This document shows, one piece after another, positions 1 through 5,338 of a DNA stretch of 5,338 nt. The number at the start of each line of letters is the position of its first letter. Position 1 is the first letter of the stretch. Origin of the DNA: Candidatus Cloacimonadota bacterium (GTDB taxonomy: Bacteria > Cloacimonadota > Cloacimonadia > Cloacimonadales > Cloacimonadaceae); NCBI GenBank assembly GCA_023230245.1, contig JALNXT010000125.1, forward strand, positions 1 through 5,338, read 5' to 3'. The translations under genes were made by a program, and so were the position numbers. The notes beneath the pieces are model-generated. The model made no database searches. It worked only from the letters and a program-made list of their open reading frames with translations, and had not been told where the DNA came from.

Positions 1-1566
1 CTTGTAGAAACCAAAACGGGAATAGGTCAGGTTGCCTACTTTAGCAACAATAAATCCATAGTACGCAAATATAGTGAATTGCAGGTGTTCCAAGGCACTG
101 GCCCTATCTTTATGTATTTTACTGATGTTGAACAAGATCCTTATGGTTCCCCAGTTCGTTTTGATGGGAAAGACTATTTTGATGGACCCGTGCATAGCAA
201 CACAGATATATGGATAAGAAATTTGGGTGGCTGGCCTTTGTTTAATGCTCTGGTAACTACTAGTGGGGTGATAAAAGTGTATCCTGATGGTGGGCATGAT
301 TTTCCTGAAGATACAGTTTTTCCAGGCGGGCTAATAGAGAATTATCAGACTTATGAGTATCCCACCGAGATGTCAGGTGTACGTAGTAATGGTACTAGAG
401 TGGGTCCCATTCATAATGACCCCAATACCATCGTCATGGTTAAGGTTGAGAATGGAAGTTATACAGGTTGGGTGGGTTATATCGCACTACCTCACCGTGT
501 TAATACTCCAGTCTGGCCAACGTATCCCTTCATACCCAAAAATCCGGACGGAACGAATGTTCCACCCAGCTACACTAACTATGTTACGGTTGCGGATACA
601 ACGTGGACTGCTTTGAGTGGAGGCACCGCAGGTAACAATCGCTCATATTTTGTTAATAACAAATTGTGGATATCCGGAGGTTTTCGGGGAATGCAAACTT
701 GGGGAACTTCCGATACACTGTTTATACTTGGTGATATAACACTTGATAATACACCAATTGGAACTAGCCCCTTGACCAATAAACGAGATATGGTAGGTTT
801 GATATCAGAGAAATCTATAGTTTTAAAATACGGGTACATGGATCCAGCAGATAGCCTTCGTAAGCATACAAATATGGGTGCGGATACTGATTTCCCAGAG
901 CCCGGAGGTGGCGGTGTTTGGATCTACGCAGCTATGGCTGCCTTAGGTAACGGAAACGGCGACCCATTTAAAGATGGAGTCTTTACTTTCGAATACCAAC
1001 ACCCTCATGGTTCTATCCCCTCACAACGGATCAATATTCCCACTCCAGATGGGCCCGTTCCGACTCTTTTCACATGGATAGACTTGCATCGTAACAAGTG
1101 GCCTCAAACTGTAAGTCAACCCTGGCCTGCATTACTGGATTTCCCTTGGTACAACCCACTCTGGCCAGAGAAAAACCCCTATCTAATGCGAGGAACAATA
1201 AACATCTGGGGCGGAGTGAACCAACGCCGGCGTGGTTTTGTACGCAGAAATTATGTTGATGCCGATCATCCTAACACCGGTGGTATATGGAATGTGCAAG
1301 TAGATAAATGTGGAGGTAGTAGTGCCCCCAATCCAATACAAATCCAGCTTTATCAGAATCCTAATGTTTCGGTAGTTTTACAAACGCGCCATTTCCCCGG
1401 AGCTGCTTCATCAGACCAGGTAGGCTATAGGAAGAACTATAATTACGATAGTCGGATGTACAAAAAGAAACCGCCAGACTGGCCTGAGTTTAAAAAGCAA
1501 GGCGAAAAACTGCCCATGGAACAAGGTAACTGGTTACTGAAGAGACCGCCACGCGCGTTAACATAG
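1..1566 (+). CDS. PilX/DUF4900-like pilus-associated protein, C-terminal part (5' truncated by window)
   Basis: The frame is open from base 1 to the TAG at 1564-1566, giving 521 visible residues; the true start lies outside the window. The TTG at base 79 is not a credible start because conserved-looking sequence continues upstream of it. Motifs recall PilX/DUF4900-type proteins: a FTDVE segment followed by FDGPVHSNTDIWI (visible residues 40-72), a later LWISGG...DTLFILGDITL block, DMVGLISEKSIVL (263-275), GTINIWGGVNQRRRGFV (398-414), and near the C-terminus GYRKNYNYDSRMY followed by a PP-W-P run (475-496). Such proteins usually begin with a prepilin-like membrane helix, here off-window, followed by a beta-rich extracellular or periplasmic region. 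There are 17 Trp in 521 residues, a single Cys, and a basic tail. It lies 32 bases upstream of pilM with no terminator between, so a role as a minor pilin or fibre-associated protein is inferred. The family call is from motif memory; the exact function is unknown. Confidence 0.6.
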   Translation, partial: LVETKTGIGQVAYFSNNKSIVRKYSELQVFQGTGPIFMYFTDVEQDPYGSPVRFDGKDYFDGPVHSNTDIWIRNLGGWPLFNALVTTSGVIKVYPDGGHDFPEDTVFPGGLIENYQTYEYPTEMSGVRSNGTRVGPIHNDPNTIVMVKVENGSYTGWVGYIALPHRVNTPVWPTYPFIPKNPDGTNVPPSYTNYVTVADTTWTALSGGTAGNNRSYFVNNKLWISGGFRGMQTWGTSDTLFILGDITLDNTPIGTSPLTNKRDMVGLISEKSIVLKYGYMDPADSLRKHTNMGADTDFPEPGGGGVWIYAAMAALGNGNGDPFKDGVFTFEYQHPHGSIPSQRINIPTPDGPVPTLFTWIDLHRNKWPQTVSQPWPALLDFPWYNPLWPEKNPYLMRGTINIWGGVNQRRRGFVRRNYVDADHPNTGGIWNVQVDKCGGSSAPNPIQIQLYQNPNVSVVLQTRHFPGAASSDQVGYRKNYNYDSRMYKKKPPDWPEFKKQGEKLPMEQGNWLLKRPPRALT

Positions 1567-1589
1567 ATATTATAATGTAAGTGATATAA

Positions 1590-1594
1590 AGAGG
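1590..1594 (+). promoter_or_regulatory. Ribosome binding site of pilM
   Basis: AGAGG lies 4 bases before the ATG at 1599. An in-frame TAA at 1587-1589 sits just upstream, so this ATG is the first possible start in the frame and the site fixes the pilM N-terminus. Confidence 0.7.
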
Positions 1595-1598
1595 AAGA

Positions 1599-2666
1599 AT
1601 GAAGAAGAAAACCATACGATTCAAGGAAACTGTGGGTATTGATATCGGTAGCCACAGCGTTAAAATCGTTCATCTTAAGAAACTGCACGATGGCTTTAAG
1701 TTACTGAATTACGAGATTCGCCCCACTGTGCCTACCGGCATCGAGTATATTCCCAGCGATTTACGTTCAGAACGATTTGCCCCCGTGATTATCGAGATGC
1801 TGAAAACCCTGAGGATAAACCCCAAGAGTATTAAGCATTTGGTTACTTCCATCGGTGGAGATAATACCAGCATCAAGCAGATTAAGACTATCTTTCTGCC
1901 GGATGAAGAGCTGGAATCCGCCCTTTTCTTCGAAGCTAAAAAACACATACCCATCAGCGGTACCGACATGGTGCTGGATTACCAGGTGTTGAGCGTAGAA
2001 GAAAAGACCAACAACATGAATATCCTTTTGGCAGCTACTTCAAAAGATGTTTTAAACGAACATACCAACATCTTGGTAAGTGCAGGGTTGAACCCAAACT
2101 TGGTGGACATCGATTCGTTGGCAGTTGTCAATAGCTTTGCCCTCAATGCTTTTGCCGAAGATGGTGTATATGTGCTGCTAAATCTGGGAGCTCATCGCAG
2201 TAACATGGTTATATGGGGTCCTGATTCGAAGCTTTTTGCCCGTGATATTCCTTATGGTGGATATAATTTCACCAGAGATATCATGCGCAAACGGCAGCTT
2301 GAATGGGAACAAGCCGAGCATCACAAGCTTGAATACGGATTACTTGATAATCCTGACGTGGCAAGTGTTCAAACCATATCCATGCTTGATATATCCGAGA
2401 AAAGCACGGAAGATTCGATCGTAGATGAAGTTCGCAGATCGTTACGTTTTTATGTGAAAGAAGCAGGCAATAGTGATTTCCGGAAACTGTACCTTATGGG
2501 TGGATCTGCAAAACTCAAGGGATTGCAGGAATATATCCAGGATAAAGTTGCTATCCCCACAGAGACATTTATGCCCTTCATCAATGTGGAAATGCCTGAG
2601 AAATTCCAAGATAAAAAAGACCCACAACTTGCCTTAGCTATTGGCTTGGCAATGAGAATGGAATAG
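1599..2666 (+). CDS. pilM: PilM, type IV pilus assembly ATPase-fold protein
   Basis: This 355-residue protein matches the usual PilM length of about 350. PilM is a cytoplasmic actin/FtsA-fold nucleotide-binding protein that docks on the N-terminus of PilN and joins the inner-membrane alignment complex to the pilus motor. Visible signatures are the phosphate-1 loop VGIDIGSHSVKIVHL (12-26), EAKKHIP (112-118), VLDYQVL (125-131), DIDSLAVVNSF (around 170-180), the phosphate-2-like NLGAHRSN (195-202) followed by FARDIPYGG, DEVRRSLRFY (276-285), the adenosine motif LMGGSAKLKGL (299-309), and a C-terminal ALAIGLAMR. No signal peptide or membrane helix is seen. The phosphate-2 motif begins with Asn where actin-like ATPases have Asp; I recall Asn here in some other PilM proteins, so it is not necessarily inactivating. 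The gene ends 11 bases before pilN. FtsA and other actin-like proteins are excluded by the pilNOPQ neighbours and the PilM-specific motifs. Confidence 0.95.
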   Translation: MKKKTIRFKETVGIDIGSHSVKIVHLKKLHDGFKLLNYEIRPTVPTGIEYIPSDLRSERFAPVIIEMLKTLRINPKSIKHLVTSIGGDNTSIKQIKTIFLPDEELESALFFEAKKHIPISGTDMVLDYQVLSVEEKTNNMNILLAATSKDVLNEHTNILVSAGLNPNLVDIDSLAVVNSFALNAFAEDGVYVLLNLGAHRSNMVIWGPDSKLFARDIPYGGYNFTRDIMRKRQLEWEQAEHHKLEYGLLDNPDVASVQTISMLDISEKSTEDSIVDEVRRSLRFYVKEAGNSDFRKLYLMGGSAKLKGLQEYIQDKVAIPTETFMPFINVEMPEKFQDKKDPQLALAIGLAMRME

Positions 2667-2674
2667 GGGGAGGG
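2666..2674 (+). promoter_or_regulatory. Purine-rich ribosome binding site of pilN overlapping the pilM stop
   Basis: A GGGGGAGGG run starts on the last base of the pilM TAG stop codon (2664-2666) and ends three bases before the pilN ATG at 2678. The core GGAGG (2669-2673) is 4 bases from the start. Ribosomes finishing pilM would cover this site, so translational coupling of pilM and pilN is likely. Confidence 0.75.
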
Positions 2675-2677
2675 CAA

Positions 2678-3277
2678 ATGAATAACGCTTTTTACTTCAA
2701 AATTAACCTAAATAAATTCGGCGAAATGCGTCTCCAGGCTGTTAAGGATAAAAAAGCTTTCATAACTGCCGTGGTATGTTTCCTGGTTGGCTTTGCAATT
2801 CTTGTGGGAGCTTGGTTCTACATTAATTCCAAAGGTCAAGAAAGAGTTAATAGCCGTAAAGATTATCTTGCCGAAACTCAAAAACAGCTTGCTAGCTTTC
2901 AAACCAGTGCCGATTACCTTTCCAGCGATGATCTAGATCACCTTGCCCAAACATTTAATAATCGTATCTTCTGGGCAAAAAAGATGATCGCACTTAGTGC
3001 TGAGATTGATGACAAGCTTGCCGTACGCAAGTTTTCCTTTGCAAACGGCATCTTGACTCTGAACGGAATCACAGAGGTAGAGAAAAACGTCAAAGAATTG
3101 GATTTGATTCAAGCCTTCATAAACCGGCTAAAAAGTAATCCTGAAATTAGTAATGACTTTCCTCAGATTAAGTCTGGCCAAATTACCCGACAGATTGTGA
3201 AAGATACTGCCATTCTGGAGTTTGTGATTGAATGTTACAGTAACGAAGCATCTTCTGGAAGGAGACCACAACAATGA
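2678..3277 (+). CDS. pilN: PilN-like inner-membrane alignment protein
   Basis: This 199-residue single-pass inner-membrane protein has the PilN layout. A short cytoplasmic tail contains INLNKF (9-14), matching the conserved INL-type motif that inserts into PilM. It is followed by basic residues, one hydrophobic helix (about 27-49), a coiled-coil-like stretch (about 52-76), an R..W..K element (96-101) and a small alpha/beta periplasmic domain (about 115-187) with the strand pair KFSFANGILTLNGIT typical of PilN/GspL-like ferredoxin folds. In known systems PilN pairs with PilO and passes information between PilM and the periplasmic PilP-PilQ gate. The start at 2678 has a strong Shine-Dalgarno site and leaves the PilM-binding motif intact. 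The end overlaps pilO by four bases. Sequence similarity is weak in this family, so the call rests on topology, the INL motif and gene order. The C-terminal dozen residues (Ser/Gly/Arg/Gln) look disordered. Confidence 0.88.
   Translation: MNNAFYFKINLNKFGEMRLQAVKDKKAFITAVVCFLVGFAILVGAWFYINSKGQERVNSRKDYLAETQKQLASFQTSADYLSSDDLDHLAQTFNNRIFWAKKMIALSAEIDDKLAVRKFSFANGILTLNGITEVEKNVKELDLIQAFINRLKSNPEISNDFPQIKSGQITRQIVKDTAILEFVIECYSNEASSGRRPQQ
3257..3265 (+). promoter_or_regulatory. Ribosome binding site of pilO inside the end of pilN
   Basis: GGAAGGAGA lies within the last codons of pilN, 8 bases before the pilO ATG at 3274. It supports the overlapping start over any later Met codon in pilO, and fits coupled translation through the ATGA stop-start overlap. 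Confidence 0.7.
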
Positions 3278-3825
3278 GAGAGAAATACTTAATCTTTGTG
3301 CTTCTAATGTTGGTGATGTCGGTTGCCTTCTTTATGGTAACGTCAAACAACGTTAGGCAGAATGCGGGTAAAATAAAGGAATATGACGCTAAAATTAAGA
3401 CTGCCCAAGAGCAGCTTAATAGTGCGAGAATATTGGATCAACAACTTAGCCAGTTTGCCCTTATCATAGACAACAGCTTAACTAAAACCCCAAGCTTTAG
3501 TTTTGATGAGGTTAATGACTTTAAAACCAAGATAGGCCAAATAGCTGACCAGCGCGCTATTCAAATTAACAAACTCTCTGACAGCAATAAGTTTTCCCTT
3601 CCTGGTTTAATTGAATCTACCTATAACCTAGAGTTGGAAGCCAGCTATGTTCAAATCGGCCAATTTATCTCCGATCTTGAATCTCTGGACAACATCCTAA
3701 AAATCCACGCACTTGACGTAAGCCCTGCTCAGGTATCAGATAAACAAGTCGCGGCGGCAGGTGCTTCCAATCGTTACAGAGTAACTATCGAACTTTCAAT
3801 ATTCAAGGTTAAAAAGGCGGTATAG
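3274..3825 (+). CDS. pilO: PilO-like inner-membrane alignment protein
   Basis: This 183-residue protein has a very short cytoplasmic tail (MREK), one membrane helix (about 5-23), a long coiled-coil-like segment (about 26-66) rich in Lys, Gln and Glu, and a periplasmic domain containing the recognisable PilO core: a YNLELEASYVQIGQFISDLE run (117-136) followed by LDNILKIHALDV (138-149). This matches the family pattern in which a strand is followed by a SY..I..F...LE helix and a further strand. A final strand (about 167-177) completes the ferredoxin-like fold after an Ala/Ser-rich loop (157-166). PilO dimerises with PilN and contacts PilP, aligning the inner-membrane platform with the secretin. 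Its ATG shares the ATGA with the pilN stop. GspM is the T2SS counterpart and an alternative name, but the adjacent PilM and PilN favour PilO. Confidence 0.9.
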   Translation: MREKYLIFVLLMLVMSVAFFMVTSNNVRQNAGKIKEYDAKIKTAQEQLNSARILDQQLSQFALIIDNSLTKTPSFSFDEVNDFKTKIGQIADQRAIQINKLSDSNKFSLPGLIESTYNLELEASYVQIGQFISDLESLDNILKIHALDVSPAQVSDKQVAAAGASNRYRVTIELSIFKVKKAV

Positions 3826-3826
3826 C

Positions 3827-4366
3827 ATGCAATTGAGATTTATAAAAGACCTTGCTGTCGCCCTTATCGTTATCCTCCTCTTTGCGTTAGCCGTGAAGCT
3901 GTTTGTGATTAAACGCGGTTGGGATAAGATACCTGTTAAATCTATTTACACCCAGGAATCGGTATCGGACACCCTGCTAAATAAGATTAAAACTATAGAA
4001 AACTCCATCCAAGATCGGAAAATGTTTGTGTTTAGTTCCACCAAGGATCCACTACGTCAAGGTAATATAATTAAAGATAAAGCCGATCGGGAAATGGAAT
4101 TTGCAGATATACTTAGAAACACATTCCGGCTTGCAACGACTGCTCGAGATGATAGTGGTAATAAAATTGCATTTATCGAGTATCGCGGCGCTTTGCATGA
4201 AGCACGTATAGGTGAGATAGTTGAGGGACGCAAGATACTTGATATTAGAGATAATAGCATTCGATACAGTATTAACGGTGTTGTTTCCACCACCGAACTT
4301 GCACCTCGACCTACAAAACCTGTTGATGATCCCCGAACTGCCACTGGCACTACCGGGAACTGGTAA
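3827..4366 (+). CDS. PilP/GspC-like periplasmic connector with a membrane anchor
   Basis: This 179-residue protein sits where pilP is expected, one base after the pilO stop. It begins with a hydrophobic helix (about 9-28) followed by KRG, a signal-anchor topology with the bulk in the periplasm. A polar, partly helical linker (about 30-72) carries KDPL (73-76), similar to the (R/K)DP(F/L) motif found near the start of PilP and GspC domains. A small beta domain (about 112-158) shows the homology-region pattern: IAFIEYRGALHEARIGEIVEGRK split over two strands, then ILDIRDNSIRYSINGVVSTTEL. The last 20 residues are Pro/Thr/Asp-rich and probably disordered. Family knowledge: this domain binds the N0 region of the secretin. 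The protein contains no Cys, so it cannot be the lipoprotein that classical PilP is, and its anchor resembles GspC. I leave the symbol blank because PilP and GspC cannot be separated here, though the neighbours favour PilP. Confidence 0.8.
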   Translation: MQLRFIKDLAVALIVILLFALAVKLFVIKRGWDKIPVKSIYTQESVSDTLLNKIKTIENSIQDRKMFVFSSTKDPLRQGNIIKDKADREMEFADILRNTFRLATTARDDSGNKIAFIEYRGALHEARIGEIVEGRKILDIRDNSIRYSINGVVSTTELAPRPTKPVDDPRTATGTTGNW

Positions 4367-4381
4367 TATTAATATGATATT

Positions 4382-4386
4382 GGGAG
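4382..4386 (+). promoter_or_regulatory. Ribosome binding site deciding the pilQ start
   Basis: GGGAG lies 5 bases before the ATG at 4392. Another in-frame ATG at 4374 would add six residues (MILGVN) but has only AT-rich sequence (TAATATTAAT) in front of it, so 4392 is preferred. The 4392 start also gives a standard signal peptide with Lys and Arg before the hydrophobic core. Confidence 0.7.
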
Positions 4387-4391
4387 TAAAT

Positions 4392-5338
4392 ATGAAAAAC
4401 ATGCTTTTAACAAAGCGTTATCTAGTTATTACAGTCGTTCTGGTGTTGCTTGCAGGCATTTCTGCACTCAACGCTCAGATAAGCAGAAATCCAGTTTTGG
4501 ATACCAAGGTAACTTTCTCGGCAGATGATGCAACCCTATCTTCTGTTATTAAGGCGTTATCTCGCCTAAGTGGCACTAATATCGTTGTTGCGGTAGATCA
4601 AAATGCAGCCGCCTCTTCTCAATCAAATCAATTAGGTTCGCCAGACCAAAAGAATGAACCCAGGGTTACCATTAATATTAAAGATGTCGGCATTGAAACA
4701 GCCGTTGCATTAGTAGCCCGTTCGGTAGGATATTCTTATCGTGTTATCGGTGGACACACCTTCCTGGTAGGCCAAAAACAGAATATAATGGAAGAAGTGG
4801 GCGAGCGTAGTGACATCATCTTCTTAAATAATCTAGATTCGAGAAAAGTTAGTGATTCTTTGCAGAACACAGGATTGAAGATTACCCCCCTTGAAGGCCA
4901 AAACGCTATTATGGTGTATGGCAACCCAGATTCTTTTTCAGATGTTAAAGATCTGATTGCTTCAATTGATTCCAAACAAGAACAAGTTGAAATTCGTGTA
5001 CGCCTTATTGAAGTGCATTTAAATAGTGCCAAGAAATATGGTATAGACTGGAGCAAGCTGAACCATTTGACCACAATCCTTGCAGAAGATCCCATTAATT
5101 CTGTCGGAGCTGGGCTTCCTTATAACTACTCTGATGTAACTGGCTATCTTCCTCACGGCAATCCGAGTAATTTTGGTATTATCCCGGACGCCCAATATTT
5201 CCAAAGGATCAACGGATTTAAAGATATCGCTCATTTTAGCAGACAGTTATCAGCCTTTGATGTAACCATCGATTGGTTACTGGAGAACAATGCTGCTTCC
5301 TTGCTTACCGATACTCGTGTAACAGCTCTCAGCGGAGA
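4392..5338 (+). CDS. pilQ: PilQ/GspD-family secretin, N-terminal part (3' truncated by window)
   Basis: The frame is open to the right edge, giving 315 full codons of an outer-membrane secretin, the gated pore through which the pilus leaves the cell. Residues 1-28 form a Sec signal peptide (Lys and Arg, a hydrophobic stretch at about 11-23, ALNA before a predicted cut at Gln29). Residues about 38-127 are an STN/N0 domain: VTFSADDATLSSVIKALSRL, NIVVAVDQN, VTINIKDVGIETAVALVARS, then FLVG. A polar Ser/Gln/Asn/Pro loop (about 70-90) is inserted in it. Residues about 140-194 form an N1-like domain ending in VKDLIASIDSKQEQ. The secretin core begins with VEIRVRLIEVHLNSAKKYGIDW (199-220, in two adjoining parts), continues with FDVTIDWLLENNAASLL and reaches TDTRVTALSG at the edge. 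No AMIN domain precedes STN. The first gene-start base is 25 bases after the PilP-like stop. The family call is secure; PilQ over GspD rests on neighbours. Confidence 0.92.
   Translation, partial: MKNMLLTKRYLVITVVLVLLAGISALNAQISRNPVLDTKVTFSADDATLSSVIKALSRLSGTNIVVAVDQNAAASSQSNQLGSPDQKNEPRVTINIKDVGIETAVALVARSVGYSYRVIGGHTFLVGQKQNIMEEVGERSDIIFLNNLDSRKVSDSLQNTGLKITPLEGQNAIMVYGNPDSFSDVKDLIASIDSKQEQVEIRVRLIEVHLNSAKKYGIDWSKLNHLTTILAEDPINSVGAGLPYNYSDVTGYLPHGNPSNFGIIPDAQYFQRINGFKDIAHFSRQLSAFDVTIDWLLENNAASLLTDTRVTALSG

Noticed and set aside
79..1566. TTG at base 79 as the start of the first gene
   Set aside because: The same frame is open to base 1, the upstream residues look like continuous coding sequence, and there is no Shine-Dalgarno site before it. 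The gene is 5' truncated by the window.
1571..1576. TATAAT in the gap between the first gene and pilM, a possible -10 element
   Set aside because: No TTGACA-like -35 is found at 16-18 bases upstream (the sequence there is GC-rich, around GCCACG), there is no TG extended -10, and AT-rich gaps give this hexamer by chance. The gene spacing fits read-through transcription.
2678..4366. Assignment of the cluster to a T2SS (gspL/M/C/D) rather than T4P
   Set aside because: A free-standing PilM with its own gene and a PilN carrying an INL docking motif are T4P hallmarks, whereas T2SS fuses the actin-like part into GspL. The anchored connector and AMIN-less secretin are noted as hybrid features instead.
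4364..4371. TAATATTA palindrome after the PilP-like gene as an operator or terminator
   Set aside because: Eight bases of AT-only symmetry with no GC stem and no T tract. It includes the stop codon and is expected by chance.
4374..4391. Upstream in-frame ATG as the secretin start
   Set aside because: It has only AT-rich sequence ahead of it, while the ATG at 4392 has GGGAG at proper spacing and yields a standard signal peptide.
4052..4402. Minus-strand open frame of 116 codons opposite the PilP-like gene, and similar antisense frames elsewhere
   Set aside because: These are shadows of well-supported plus-strand genes, with no credible ribosome binding sites, domains or independent coding signal. 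The same applies to minus-strand frames at 579-839, 1443-1688, 1709-1969, 2442-2677, 4736-5095 and 5019-5234.

Overview
The window holds a compact, single-strand (+) gene cluster for the alignment subcomplex and outer-membrane pore of a type IV pilus (T4P) or closely related type II secretion (T2SS)-like machine. In order it contains the 3' part of a large pilus-associated (PilX/DUF4900-like) protein, then complete pilM, pilN, pilO and pilP-like genes, and the 5' part of a pilQ-like secretin. All six reading frames lie head to tail with gaps of 32, 11, -4, 1 and 25 bases. I see no terminator between them, so they probably form one operon that extends beyond both window edges.

Region by region: bases 1-1566 encode at least 521 residues of an exported-looking, Trp- and Gly/Asn/Pro-rich protein open at the left edge. 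Bases 1599-2666 encode PilM, the cytoplasmic actin-fold protein. Bases 2678-3277 encode PilN, which carries a PilM-docking N-terminus and one membrane helix. Bases 3274-3825 encode PilO, its single-pass partner. Bases 3827-4366 encode a PilP/GspC-like protein. Bases 4392 to the right edge encode a secretin with a signal peptide, an STN/N0 domain, one N1-like domain and the start of the secretin core.

From family knowledge, PilM binds the cytoplasmic INL motif of PilN. PilN and PilO pair through membrane helices, coiled coils and ferredoxin-like periplasmic domains. PilP links them to the N0 domain of the secretin, through which the fibre leaves the cell. The upstream protein would be a minor pilin-type or fibre-associated component served by this machine; that is inference from its motifs and position.

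The organism is a diderm bacterium, since a secretin needs an outer membrane. Base composition is moderate to slightly AT-rich, with clear Shine-Dalgarno sites. The divergent pil genes and the DUF4900-like neighbour suggest a little-studied phylum such as Cloacimonadota or another FCB-group or deltaproteobacteria-like lineage. That is a low-confidence guess from impression, not a database result.

The most notable deviations from textbook T4P systems are a PilP anchored by a membrane helix with no cysteine (so not a lipoprotein, and GspC-like in topology), and a secretin that goes straight from signal peptide to STN without AMIN domains. Together they give a T4P/T2SS hybrid look. I found no RNA genes, mobile elements, CRISPR arrays or long repeats, and no gene-free stretch over 32 bases.
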